Assembly (NCBI GenBank): GCA_033807695.1
Contig: CM066306.1
Span: 1,116,001-1,180,000 of the forward strand
Length of the DNA: 64,000 bases
Origin: Daedaleopsis sinensis
Taxonomy: Eukaryota; Basidiomycota; Agaricomycetes; Polyporales; Polyporaceae
Direction: 5' to 3'
Each line of letters begins with the position of its first letter. Position 1 is the stretch's first letter. Under the pieces are notes generated by a model that worked only from the letters and a program-made list of their open reading frames with translations, had not been told where the DNA came from and made no database searches. Of the stretch, positions 52,687 to 63,878 are shown piece by piece. The position numbers were made by a program, and so were the translations under genes.

Positions 52687-55137
52687 ATGAAGGTCCTATA
52701 CCCCGCCTCGCACGATATACCCAGTCTCCCAGACTCGCACATCGCTCTCAAAATCGCGCGCCACTCTCGCTGTTCTATCTGTCGCTCTGCGTGCCTCGGT
52801 CTGCATCCGCCGCAAGGATGGCGCGTGTACTCGGACATGTCGGACGGCAGCGACTCGGAAGACGACGGGGAGCCGCCCTCCAAGTATCTTGACCGTTGTC
52901 AATGCGGACACCCTGTTCTCGCTCATGGCGCGGACATCTCGTCCGTTGGGATGGAGGAATTCACTCGGAGAGGGCGTGTCGCTGTACGGTTGGATGAATT
53001 ACTCGAGGTAAGCCCTCGCTTGCTACTCCTGTGACGTATGTGCTGCAACTCTGTATTTCAAGGTACGCTTCTTCGCGCATGTCATTGCCGTGCCCTGTGC
53101 CCTTCATGCTATATACATGTAGGATTCCGGACGGTTACTTGACTTCGACTACTCGGATGAGGACATAGACTCCCTCCGCAAACAGATGGTGCTTCATGAG
53201 CCCGACCCTCCGTCTCCAGCTAGCTCCTTGTCCGATGAATTAGGCGCACTGGGTACGTCTACATTCGTCATGTATGTTTCCGAGACTCAGTGTTACAACC
53301 AGTGCCTTCTTCCCCTGAGAAGCGTTCGCTGTCGCCCGCGTCCTCTTTCCTGAGTGACGCGGTCGAACGACCATCCAAGAAACGACGCGTCTCGGTGGAC
53401 TACTCCTCACTTAGCGAAGCGGAAGACGATGACGAAGAGGAGCCCCCTCTCGCAACGCTCAGCCGTCCGCCTGCAAACACTCGGAGAAAAGAGACTGCTG
53501 GGAAGGGTCAGAGAGGGGGCAAACAGAAGACGAGCAAGAAGGCGAAGGGGAGCACCGCTCCTGCAAACCTACCACCACCCACTGCCGAAGAGCGAGAAGA
53601 GATGCGGCCCACCAACGGGATCAACGGACACGACGCGAAAGTCAAAGTCGAGGATAAGATGGACGAGGGCCAGCTATCGCGCTTGGCTACCGGTGTCACT
53701 GTGGACGCTTCGGGGCCAGCCTCTGCAGCGGTACGCTTTAACCACGTACCGTAGCCGAAACCTTGAACGTTGACATCATTCTGCATGTAGCCCACAGGAA
53801 AGCAGGAGAAAATCGCGTACGTGGAACTGCGAAAAGGGGTTATCCAAGTGGTCGCGGTTGAGAATGACCAGCAACCGCGGTCGTCGGTCATTCTGACCGG
53901 GCTCAAGACCCTGTTTCAGAAGCAACTGCCGAAGATGCCCAGGGAGTACATCGCGCGGCTGGTCTATGATACCAACTCAAAATGCCTGGCCATCATCAAG
54001 CGTGGATACAAGGTTGTAGGAGGTATCTGCTACCGTCCATTCCCACATCGAGGGTTCGCCGAAATTACGTTCTTCGCAACAGCGTCAATAGACCAAGTCA
54101 AGGTGCGTCGCTCCGCCCCCGCCTTACATCGACATGGAGCTTACCGCCCCCCTCAACGTAACATCGGCGTACCCGACGCGCAGGGGTACGGCGGAATGCT
54201 GATGGACCACTACAAGGCGCACATCCGCAAGACGTACCCGGACATGATGTACTTCCTCACCTACGCGGACAACTACGCCGTCGGCTACTTCCGCAAGCAG
54301 GGCTTCTCCAAGGAGATCACGCTCGACCGCGCTGTCTGGGCGGGGTACATCAAGGACTACGAGGGCGGGACGATCATGCAGTGCAAGCTGCTCCCCAAGG
54401 TCGACTACCTCTCCTGGCGCGACACCGCGCTCCAGCAGCGCGAGGCCGTGCTCACGAAGATCCGCGAGAAGAGCCGGTCGCACATCGTGTACGCCGGCCT
54501 GCCCCAGTTCCAGGAGGGCATGCCTGGCGGCCTCACCGTCGACCCGAAGGACGTGCCCGGGCTCAGGGAGAGCGGCTGGACGCCGTCGATGCAGACCACG
54601 TGCGTGCACCGTCTCCCTCCCTCCCCGCCGACACGACCGAGACCGCGGCGGCACTGACTGTACGGCACACAGGCCTGTGCGCCCGACGGGGCGCGGCGCG
54701 GAGCACACGATGATGGAGAAGCTGCTCTCGGACCTCAAGAACCACTCCGCTTCCTGGGCGTTCCATGCCCCTGTGGACGTGAAGGATGTGCCCGACTACT
54801 ACGACGTGATCCCACATCCCATGGGTGCGTACTCCTACACTCACTCCTTGGCGCTGCGCCGTGTTCTCCGCGAGGGTCGCTGCTAACGGCCGTGTGTGTG
54901 TTCCTCGCCCTCCCAGACTTCGGCACGATGGAGCACAAGCTCGAGACGAACCAGTACACGGACACAGACCTCTTCATCGACGACGCGCAGCTCATCTTCA
55001 GCAACTGCCGCACGTACAACCCCGAGGACACCGTCTACCACAAGAACGCGGTTCGCCTCGAGCGGTATCTGCGCGAGCAGATGAAGACGTACGGGCTCGT
55101 CCGGAGCTCAAAGGTGAAGAGAGAGCGGGACGAGTGA
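52687..55137 (+). CDS. GCN5: Histone acetyltransferase GCN5 (SAGA catalytic subunit)
   Basis: ATG 52687 opens a basidiomycete-type N-terminal zinc-binding region (CSICRSACLGLHPP, then DRCQCGHPVLAHG). It is followed by an acidic/Lys-rich disordered section with a nuclear-signal-like KKRR. The GNAT domain spans about 53790-54560: EKIAYVELRKGVIQVV, MPREYIARLVYD, GICYRPFPHRGFAEITFFA with the catalytic Glu, and QVKGYGGMLMDHYK, whose acetyl-CoA motif QxxGxG is formed across an intron. It continues FLTYADNYAVGYFRKQGFS. After a linker ending PVRPTGRGAEHTMM comes the bromodomain: DYYDVIPHPM / DFGTMEHKLET, FIDDAQLIFSNCRTYNP, with the conserved acetyl-lysine-binding Asn. The protein acetylates histone H3 in SAGA/ADA complexes. 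Stop 55135-55137. Some internal intron ends in the N-terminal half are approximate. Confidence 0.94.
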
Positions 55138-55511
55138 CTTCGACCAGTGACTCTGAGCGCTGGGGGTCTCTCGGTCGCTCGAATTCTCGCGATGCGAGGA
55201 TAGCTATAGGATTGGATACCCCGTGCGCGACCGACTATATTTCTGCTGTAGCATGCCCGATTGACTTTATGCTGTATCCTTATCCGTATTGCTCTGGACT
55301 ATTGTATCCTCCCCTCTCGCGTTCGTCGAGAAGTCCGATCCTCTGTCCCGTGCTACTGCGTAATGACCGGAGAAATGTAACGAATGACGAGAAAAGAGGT
55401 GCGCAAAGAAGCTACGATGTACATTGCTACGTGCGATAAATAAGCTATGCCGCTAGACGTTACGTGGTCGCGCCATGCGCCATCACGATCTTACGTTCGT
55501 TCACTTCCTGT
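55138..55511. other. Convergent 3' intergenic region
   Basis: Between GCN5 (plus) and the cyclophilin (minus). Nothing recognised. Confidence 0.5.
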
Positions 55512-57186
55512 TCACTTCTCCAAGTCATGCGCACCGAGTTGGCGATAGCGAGCCCGCTCGCGCCCACTGAACGCGAGCTTCGCGTACCTCAAGCCGCCCA
55601 GGCGCCAGAACGCGACACCGCAGCCGACGACGGCGAGGAAGAAGACGAGCGTGGTGAACGAGCCCCAGCCGTCCTCGACGTCCACCGGGAGCTCGGAGGC
55701 CGCCGCGGTGCCGGTCGTCTGCGCGAGCTCTTCGCCGACGGGCTTCACGGCCGTCGCGCCGGCGGCGATCTTCTCAGTCGACTCAGGGACGACGGCGGCG
55801 GTGGTGGCGGGCGCGGAGGCAGCGGGCGTGCCGGGCGCAGCAGGGGGGCCCTTCGTGGCGGGAGTCGGGTCAGGTACGGTGTCCTGTGAAGAACCAAGAG
55901 AATTTCATTGGAATCTGCCTAATACCAGAGAAAGGCCGGGCTTTTTAGAGCTCAGCGTGGGTGGGCACCTCTTTCTCCTCGTCGGTGGGGGCTTCGACCT
56001 CGAGCTGTGTCACACGAGGAGTATTAGAGATCGGGTCGTCGTGCTACATCTGAACCGCCCCCCAAGCAGGTTGACTCACCTCGCCGCAGTCAGCGATGAC
56101 GATATCTTCGGTGGGGCGGTCGTTGCGGCCCTTGGGAGCGTCCTCTGCATCGCATGTCAGAGAAACCAACAACTGCACAGTATTATGCGGTGACATACCG
56201 ATGGCGTGCACGATGTCCATACCCTCAAGGACCTCACCGAAGACGACCTGTAGACAGCATCAGCATCAGCATCGATTGAGAAGGCCGGGGGAGGATACTC
56301 ACGTGCTTGCCATCCAACCAGCTCGTGACGACGGTAGTGATGAACTGTTGCAAAGTATCAAATCAGCAACTATCGCACTGCGTGTACCATCGTTTGCTTA
56401 CGAATTGAGAGCCTATGAGAATGGCATAAGCTGCTGACAGGTGTAAAGAAGAAAGACAAACATACCGTTGGTATCCTTGCCGGCGTTAGCCATGGAGAGA
56501 AGACCCGGGCGGGTGTGGCGGAGCTTGCTGTATTTGCCGTGAGGAAACAGACCGGTTGGATGAGAGATGGGGACTCACAAGTTCTCGTCCGCGAACCGGT
56601 CACCGTAGATAGACTACATGAGGCAATGACGTTAAGAAACCCTCATGAAACTAGACAACTAGCTCTGCAGACCTTTCCGCCTGTACCATCGCCACGAGCT
56701 GCCGCTAAGGTCAGTTTCCACCTGAGATGGAGTAAGGCGCGCAACGTACTGAAGTCACCACCCTGGATCATGAAGTTCTTGATGACACGGTGGAACTTGG
56801 AGCCCTTGTAGCCAAAGCCAGCCTCGAGTTTCGTCCCGTCCTTCTTGACACCGGTCGAGAGCGCACGGAAGTTCTCCGCGGTCTTGGGGACAGTCTAACA
56901 ACATAAGTCGCCCGTCAGCATTCCCCATTGTAGGATCTGCGCAGAGAAAGCTACGTACGCCACCATAGAGACCAAGCACGACTACACCGCTCCGCTTCAA
57001 TGCATGAAATATATATGGAAAGGCGAGGGAGTGCGTACCTCGGCCAAGGTCCTTGTCGCCATGCTTGATGTCAAAGTAGACCTTGTGAGTGACACGGGGG
57101 CCCTTCGCGGCCTCAACAGACTGGGCGCAGAAGAATGCCGCGATGGTAATAAGAAGGAAACCAAACGTGAGCCTGCTGAAGATCAT
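55512..57186 (-). CDS. ER peptidyl-prolyl isomerase (cyclophilin B type) with C-terminal membrane anchor
   Basis: The minus-strand start [19 protein letters not shown] with AQSVEA is an ER signal peptide. The cyclophilin domain follows across several exons: [61 protein letters not shown] with the catalytic Arg, [20 protein letters not shown], and [21 protein letters not shown] with [18 protein letters not shown] spacer ([11 protein letters not shown], then an Ala/Thr/Pro-rich stretch) precedes one TM helix ([20 protein letters not shown]) and a short basic tail ending HDLEK; stop 55512-55514. It catalyses proline isomerisation during protein folding in the secretory pathway. The C-terminal TM anchor is like that of yeast Cpr4/Cpr8-type or fungal CypB relatives. 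A 2.2-kb foldback element sits 133 bp upstream of its start. Confidence 0.91.
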
Positions 57187-57310
57187 GGCGGGCGAAAGGA
57201 AAGGGAGGTAGGTACTGGCGCTTCGTGAACGCGACTTGAGACGTGGCGACTCGATCACATGGTTGGGCGCCTGTTGCTTTGTTTCCGGTTGGCGCGCTCC
57301 GCTCGGATCA

Positions 57311-57318
57311 GCCAAACA
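57311..57318. repeat. Left 8-bp target-site duplication of the foldback element
   Basis: GCCAAACA, repeated exactly at 59489-59496 in direct orientation. Confidence 0.93.
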
Positions 57319-58049
57319 GGGATAACCGCTGAACTGATGGCCTGGGAATAAACCCTCCGCAAACGGTCGTAAGCGAACGTGCTGCAAATGCGCAGAATGT
57401 CCATATAGAGTATCTTTTCAACACAGGCGCCAGGCCCAGAATATGCCATTTCTGGCACTATGTCGGCTTACACAAGTTTCTCGGCGCCACAGAGTACCTG
57501 CCTTTCCGGTAACTGTGGCTCGTGACCCACGCCCCCCGAACACTCCGTGCTCGCCGTGCTTCTGCTCGAGCTCATCGTGTCTGACGATGAGCTCGAGTAT
57601 CTCCCGCCCCACTCGTCCGCTCCGCACGAAAATTTGTACACATATGTATCTAGCATAGTAAGCTCAATATACGTACTTTGTAGGGCTCCAAACGCACGCA
57701 TTGTACGTGAATCGAGCAGTCAACTGAACCCATGCAGGGCTATAGAAGTAGTAGGTACCGGTCATATTGTGTTGTAGTAAATGTGTGTTACAAGCGGAGT
57801 AATATAATCGACATTTGTAGGGCCCGTTGTTCTGTGCCATAGTGGACTACAAGCGCAACGGTGATTGTACCAGCGTTGAACGAGCCCGTTCTACCGCGTT
57901 ATACGGCGACTACTAACACAGTAGTACTGAATTTGAACGGGCGTTGTATTCTGTTGTACTAGATTTGTACGGGCGTTCTATTCCGTTCTACTAGATTTGT
58001 ACGGGCGTTCTATCCATTTGTACGGGCGTTCTATCCCGTTGTACTACCA
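57319..58049 (+). repeat. Left arm (long terminal inverted repeat) of the foldback element
   Basis: 731 bp, perfect inverse of 58758-59488. Contains a nested 14-bp hairpin and, at its inner end, tandem TGTACGGGCGTTCTAT units. Confidence 0.93.
57565..57597. repeat. Nested perfect hairpin inside the left arm
   Basis: CTCGAGCTCATCGT (57565-57578), a 5-nt loop, then its exact inverse (57584-57597). The same hairpin occurs in the right arm at 59210-59242. Confidence 0.9.
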
Positions 58050-58070
58050 TTTGTACGGGCGTTGTACGAC
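57937..58070 (+). repeat. Subterminal tandem repeats, left side
   Basis: At least three TGTACGGGCGTTCTAT units (starting 57966, 57998 and 58019) and two variants (near 57937 and 58052) are spaced 21-33 bp. They have the look of transposase-binding sites; that role is inferred. Confidence 0.8.
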
Positions 58071-58757
58071 CGTAAGCGCAGCAATGTACTACTTGCGCTT
58101 GTACAGAGGTACCGTTGTATCGCGTTCAACAGGGCTGGGCTTCAATGTATCATAGTACTAGCTCTATAATACTACCTCCCGAGCATCTGGATGTAGTATA
58201 TCTGCTTCAATCATGCCAATGCATGATGTTCCCTGCCGTAGTAATATTGGCATGACTCGGAGCTAATAAGTACTACTGCTGGTGCTATACTAGTACTGGC
58301 CACTCCCAGTGCAGTCACGGTGAAGTACTAGTACTAGCTACTAGTAGTCTGGCATGTATGCACCGTTGTAAGTACCATCATTAGTGGAATGAGGGCTACT
58401 ACTACTAGTGCTAGCTACTTGTGCATAGTCCATTGGCCTGGAGTATAGGGCTGTTGTACCGCGGCCATTCCACGGATTTGTACTACTGGTAACACCTACT
58501 AGTACTAGCTACATGCTCGGCACACTAATGATAGCTCTACTGCTACTAGTACTGGCACTCTGTAGAACCAGTACTAGTGGGCTGTAGTACTACTAGTATT
58601 GGTGCTACTAGTAGTACATCATGCTAGGTGCGGAACTACTACAACACGATACAACGGTCTATACAAGTGCACCGCCGTAATGCTGCACTTATAGTCGTAC
58701 AACGCGGTAGAACACCCGTACAAGTGGTAGTACAACGGGATAGAACGCCCGTACAAG
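58050..58757. repeat. Divergent core of the foldback element, rich in ACTAGT/TAGTACTAG motifs
   Basis: Contains many copies of short palindromic words (ACTAGT, TAGTACTAGC, CTACTAGTAG) around 58280-58620 and further variants of the GTACGGGCGTT unit near its borders. No coding potential. The outermost parts of the two sides are still alignable but differ in repeat number. Confidence 0.75.
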
Positions 58758-59488
58758 TGGTAGTACAACGGGATAGAACGCCCGTACAAATGGATAGAAC
58801 GCCCGTACAAATCTAGTAGAACGGAATAGAACGCCCGTACAAATCTAGTACAACAGAATACAACGCCCGTTCAAATTCAGTACTACTGTGTTAGTAGTCG
58901 CCGTATAACGCGGTAGAACGGGCTCGTTCAACGCTGGTACAATCACCGTTGCGCTTGTAGTCCACTATGGCACAGAACAACGGGCCCTACAAATGTCGAT
59001 TATATTACTCCGCTTGTAACACACATTTACTACAACACAATATGACCGGTACCTACTACTTCTATAGCCCTGCATGGGTTCAGTTGACTGCTCGATTCAC
59101 GTACAATGCGTGCGTTTGGAGCCCTACAAAGTACGTATATTGAGCTTACTATGCTAGATACATATGTGTACAAATTTTCGTGCGGAGCGGACGAGTGGGG
59201 CGGGAGATACTCGAGCTCATCGTCAGACACGATGAGCTCGAGCAGAAGCACGGCGAGCACGGAGTGTTCGGGGGGCGTGGGTCACGAGCCACAGTTACCG
59301 GAAAGGCAGGTACTCTGTGGCGCCGAGAAACTTGTGTAAGCCGACATAGTGCCAGAAATGGCATATTCTGGGCCTGGCGCCTGTGTTGAAAAGATACTCT
59401 ATATGGACATTCTGCGCATTTGCAGCACGTTCGCTTACGACCGTTTGCGGAGGGTTTATTCCCAGGCCATCAGTTCAGCGGTTATCCC
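58758..59488 (-). repeat. Right arm (long terminal inverted repeat) of the foldback element
   Basis: 731 bp, perfect inverse of 57319-58049. Confidence 0.93.
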
Positions 59489-59496
59489 GCCAAACA
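59489..59496. repeat. Right 8-bp target-site duplication of the foldback element
   Basis: GCCAAACA, identical to 57311-57318. Confidence 0.93.
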
Positions 59497-60117
59497 TGTC
59501 CCTCCAAGCGCCAAGCGGGACCGACCGACGAAGCCGACGACCGTCCACTAGAACGTACTAGTCCATCGGCAGCGGCCGCGTCTTGGTCTCTGGAGGAGGG
59601 TGTGGACTAGTCTTAGATCGTCCAGACCAATATTTGCCACCATCAACCTCGCTGCCAGGCCCGTACCTACTATGGCCAAGCTGGAAGGCTTGAGTGCGCA
59701 TGCCAGTGGTACCGTTACAGTACTACTACATTGCGCAGTGCTCCTGGTCGGATTGATATAAGATGGTACTTACCAACAAGTACTAGGTTCCAGATAACGA
59801 CCGTCGAGGGTCGTGCGTATTAGTAATAGCGCTAAGCCTTTCTTTGTTTTTGGAGGAATGCGCTTAAGCTTTGAGGCGGGTCGAGCTGTCTTGATGGCAT
59901 CGGTCAGTTGCGGGAACAGATGTCTGGCCCTGCTGGGCCTCCTCGCCCTGCCGACCATCGACACACTCATAAACATCGTTGTGCGCAGCTTCTATGTTCT
60001 CGGGTCTGACTCCCTTCCACGCACACGACGACCACTTACTCCAAATTCGCTACTGGTCTGCACTCCCCTGCGCTGCTTCTTCAACCGCTCGGTTTTATCC
60101 TTGAAGAATCATCGAAG
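59497..60117. other. Upstream region of the Cys-rich surface protein
   Basis: Before the foldback insertion this DNA would have been continuous with the cyclophilin promoter, forming a ~750-bp divergent promoter. No gene seen. Confidence 0.5.
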
Positions 60118-62348
60118 ATGGACGCTTCATCAACCCTGCGGACTCGCAGATTAGCCTTCGTTGCCCTCATATTTTCGCTGCTGTGGACACCGGGCACTTT
60201 GGCGGACAACACGGCCTGCGCTAGCAACCAACTGTCGTGGTACACGAGTGTGGTCGGGGAGACACCTTGTAAGTCTCCACAAATATTTGACACGAACATG
60301 GACGCACATGCACATCCTGTTGAACCCTTCGCAGGTGCAACATACCAGAGATTGCGTCAGATCTGTAACCCAGACTGTGAGTCTCTATGAGTTGTCCCTC
60401 GGAATGTCTCGAATGACATCGAGTTCTCCCGCAGACCAAGTACCGCAACTCAGAAACCCGCAAATCGCTACTCCAGGAGACACCTGTGATGATCAAGTCT
60501 GTGCGTTACACAACTCCTCCCCTTCGTGAGAACTCTGTGTGAACTAACGCTTTGCCTGATAGCTGCATGCTGCTGTAATACCATCGCCTTCCAGCTGAGC
60601 ATGCTATGCTTGAAGTAAGCATCGCACCGAATTAATCCCACGGGCGCCGTAAGAACGCACCTCTCACTTCGCTCGCCCGCTAACAGCTGTCAGTACGATA
60701 CGGTGGATGGGAACATCGGAACAGGGATCGACACAGGTCACTTGGCCAACAGTTCTGACGTTGCTCGACTCTGACAACTATCTATCAGATCCTGGAACTT
60801 ATAGTGAATATCGACAGCAATGCGGAGCGGGCACAAGTCATTCGTGAGTATCAAGTCACTGCTCAAGCAGGGAGCCATCCTCACGATGCTGATACCTTCT
60901 TTTACAGCCTTCCAAACGATATCCAGCAGGCTGTGTGCAATCAAGACATTCGTCTTGACAACTTCCTTTACGGTGGATGGGATGACGGCTCATGGTTCGT
61001 GATTCTATGCGTTACCAGATCATCAGCTCACTCATACACACCATACGACCATCTTCATCGCAGGTACTAGTGAGTTATCCATCTTTACCTCCATGCCCCT
61101 TTGCTTGGCGCTGATTCGTATCATCAAACCAGCGTGTATACGAAGGAAAATGCTCAGCGTGACCATTCGGTGAATAGTAACAACACTTTCACCCACTGTC
61201 CCAATCAAATTTCGCATACAACGACGCAAACTCCGACCCCTTCACAAACGCCGACCCCTTCACAAACGTCGACGCCGACGCCATCACCGATTACGACCCC
61301 CAGCACAACCTCGACCAGCTCACCTACGACGACCGGACAAACATCCACGTCGACCAGTCTAGCTGGTAACGGGACATCATCGACGTCTGTGACTACTTCT
61401 TCGTTGCAGAATTCGACATCACCGCTGATCGCAGGGCCTCCAAGCAGTTCTCAAACGGTACGCTTGATTCTCTGGACTACCCAACAACTCGCGGTAGGCT
61501 GATGGCACTCTTGCACCTGTTTCTACATAGCAGACCTCGTCTGGAGCGCTCGCACAAGTCTCGGTCTCCGGAAGCAGCGGTAGCGACAGCGACACCTCGG
61601 GCCATAACGTCGGGTCCAACATCGGCGCTATTGTCGGTGGTGTGGTTGGAGGCATAGGCGCAATCGTTCTCCTCATCGCGGGCTACATCTTCTGTAGAAT
61701 ACGACGCGATAGGCGGGCGCAACAGGCTCCGACTCCTCTTGTGGATCAACGATTCCTAGACCCAGACAGCCCCCCGATGTCTCAAGCTGCACCCATAGCA
61801 GCATTTAACCAAGCTTTGTTTACAGCTCGCAGTGAGTTCTACGTTACGCGTCAGTCATGGACTCGGAGCTGATCCTTGTGCACACAGGTAAATCGCCACA
61901 TACAAATGCTGCACCTACGACATCCCCCAGCAGCGGAAACGCTCCGCTCCCTACGTCCTCCGGAGCCCCATCCCCGACGACCACCGGAAACAACATGGAC
62001 TCCCCGACGTCATGGGGTCACAGCCCTCTTTACGGGAACTTTTCCAATACCACTTCCCCGACAGATGAGCTGCCCCGTCACGCAGACGGCGGACCCGTCA
62101 TCGAGCTGGTCCGCTCCCCTTCCGGACGTCTGCCGCCAGCATACCGCTCTTGGGAACAGCCCAGTCAAAGTCAGGGACCGAATGCCACTTCCTTCACGTC
62201 GGGAGGGGGGGTGTCCCGCGAGTCTCAGTACACAGTCTGGACGCAATCATCTATGGCCCCGGCGCAACCAGCTGCGGAGACATACGCACCTCCCGCCCTG
62301 CCGCCGAAGAGTACCGAGACGGGGACCGACGCGCCTGGCTACCGGTAG
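60118..62348 (+). CDS. Single-pass surface protein with Cys-rich ectodomain (sensor-like), function unknown
   Basis: ATG 60118 opens a signal peptide (FVALIFSLLWTPGTLA). Short exons joined in phase give NTACASNQLSWYTSVVGETPC, TYQRLRQICNPDYQV, PGDTCDDQVSACCCNTIAFQL, SMLCLNCQYDTVDGNIGTG, a segment with AVCNQDIRLDNFLYGGWDDG, then NTFTHCPNQI. A long Ser/Thr/Pro mucin-like stalk follows. One TM helix is clear (IGAIVGGVVGGIGAIVLLIAGYIFC), flanked by RRIRR-type basic residues, then a Pro/Ser-rich cytosolic tail ending PGYR at 62346-62348. The Cys pattern CDDQVxACCCN...LSMLCLNCQ is shared by many Agaricomycete proteins of unknown role. The architecture (Cys-rich head, O-glycosylated stalk, TM, disordered tail) resembles WSC-type wall sensors, but it is not a WSC domain. 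Confidence 0.78.
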
Positions 62349-63047
62349 TCTCGCAGCGCCAGATGGCAGGTTGATGTGCAGAGGGCAGGTCTCGGTTGCT
62401 TCTGTCTAATGCGGTATTGGAAGCTATCTCCCTTCACATTGTACTTATCCTGTATTTTATGAGGTTAAGAAACAGTGCCTTTGGTGCACGTCGATTTCAG
62501 CCAACGAGCCCGGCGGACAGATGACATTGCCTAATATCGACGACACGCCGGAGTCGCGGCCCGTGTGTACCTCAACCATCTTGTGCGAGCAATATGCCTT
62601 CCACCTCGCTTCTGCTTCTCCGCCGTGCAGCATACACGCTTGTTGCTGCCCGCTGCAGCCATTGGTCGGCGAATTGAGTGGGTCCTCTCTCGTCCTCCAG
62701 CGTCTCCATTGCCTTTTTGACGAGCGCCTACACACATCCACCATATCAGGAAGGTGACCCACATCAAATATCCGCCTGCGACCCACTCCTTCTCCGTTTA
62801 ATCGTTGCGAACATGGTCCAGTAGTTGGCAACTAGGATGGCGAGATTGGCCTAAATCTACGGGTACTGGCGGAGCCCCATCTGACTTTGAAAATGCGCGA
62901 AGGTATGTAAAGATCGAGGGCTCGCAGCAGGCCATTTCGACACCCCAATTGCCCCCACCTCCCGCTCTCTGCACTCTAAGTATCCTACACCCACCCGCCC
63001 GCTCATACACGCATTCCCACCCAACCATCCGCCAGAACATCACCGCA
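62349..63047. other. Intergenic, nothing recognised
   Basis: 3' flank of the surface protein and promoter of the 4-TM protein. Short ORFs only. Confidence 0.5.
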
Positions 63048-63536
63048 ATGCCCATCCGTGTCGGACGCGCCCTCCTCACCATCGCCTCCCTCTTCACCTC
63101 CGCCGGTGCCTACATCGCCGACTGGAACGACACCCACATCTACAACCCCACCTGGCCCGGGCACGCCAAGTTCCACAACGGGCAGACGATGAGCATGGGC
63201 CTCCTCCTCGGGTGCTCCACCCTCTGGCACCTCTACGGCCCCGCCCCGGCCGTCGACCCCTCGGGCCCGATGAGCGCGGAGACCAAGGGCGCGCTGGCCG
63301 CCGCGGTCAGGGCAGCGGCCAAGTCGGACCTGCGCACGGCCGCGCTCCTCGCCTCGCTCTACTGGATCACGCAGGCCAGCGCGTGGTTCTACCCCGGCAC
63401 GACGGGCGTCGACCCGCTGCCCGGGAAGGAGCACGTCAGGCAGGACCCGTACATCCAGGCCAAGCTGGAGGTCGTCATGCTGACGCTGACCGCCGTTGGG
63501 TGGTGGTTGGAAAACAAGGCCATAGAGGCCGCGTGA
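63048..63536 (+). CDS. Small four-TM membrane protein (DUF6640-like)
   Basis: A single exon of 162 residues. TM1 is at the N-terminus (RALLTIASLFTSAGAYIADW), followed by the conserved-looking WNDTHIYNPTWPGHAKFHNG, then MSMGLLLGCSTLWHLYGP, LRTAALLASLYWITQASAWF and VVMLTLTAVGWWLENKAIEAA. The HIYNPxWPxHAKFHNGQ stretch is the signature of a fungal family I recall as DUF6640; its function is unknown. Good Kozak-like context (CGCAATGCC) supports this start. Codon bias is strong, suggesting real expression. Confidence 0.82.
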   Translation: MPIRVGRALLTIASLFTSAGAYIADWNDTHIYNPTWPGHAKFHNGQTMSMGLLLGCSTLWHLYGPAPAVDPSGPMSAETKGALAAAVRAAAKSDLRTAALLASLYWITQASAWFYPGTTGVDPLPGKEHVRQDPYIQAKLEVVMLTLTAVGWWLENKAIEAA

Positions 63537-63878
63537 ACGGCGGAGTGGATCGGGTACTGCAGCGAGTGAGGGGGAATGTTTGTGCTTTGCCGGAAATTTA
63601 CGGTGCGAGTTCCTTCTTTAACCATCCATGTGCAAAGGTTCTAACGAGCTTCTGCAGTACCAGTCGACGTTTGCCGAGGCCTTTATCCGATATATCGTCT
63701 CATAAATGTTTTAAAAGCTCGAATTGGAATCATCACCGAATTCCGCGTGACATATACGGCTGTGGCTAACAGACTCGTCGTCCAGGTGTGACGCTTGCGA
63801 AGCTGTAAGAGATGACAGCAGGTAGTATCGCAAGAATCCATCCATACAGCTATGAGTACAAAACAACCAACATACATT
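63537..63878. other. Intergenic, nothing recognised
   Basis: 3' flank of the 4-TM protein gene. No feature seen. Confidence 0.45.

Larger units (their letters stand above)
57319..59488. mobile_element. Non-autonomous foldback DNA element with perfect 731-bp inverted arms (2170 bp)
   Basis: The two ends, GGGATAACCGCTGAACTG and its inverse, are flanked directly by an 8-bp duplication (GCCAAACA). Arms 57319-58049 and 58758-59488 are identical in inverted orientation: mirrored positions always sum to 116807 and I found no mismatch. The middle ~708 bp differs between the sides but contains related repeats. No transposase is encoded; ORFs in the arms are mirror images and have no known domain. An 8-bp duplication fits hAT, P or the fungal-rich Zisupton/KDZ superfamilies; the long arms resemble foldback or Galileo-type elements. 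The ends do not match the hAT element at 5928-9987. It inserted just upstream of the cyclophilin gene. Confidence 0.92.

Noticed and set aside
57937..58875. Repeated GTACGGGCGTTCTAT units as a CRISPR array
   Set aside because: Spacing is irregular, units are mirrored in inverted arms of a transposon and the genome is eukaryotic.
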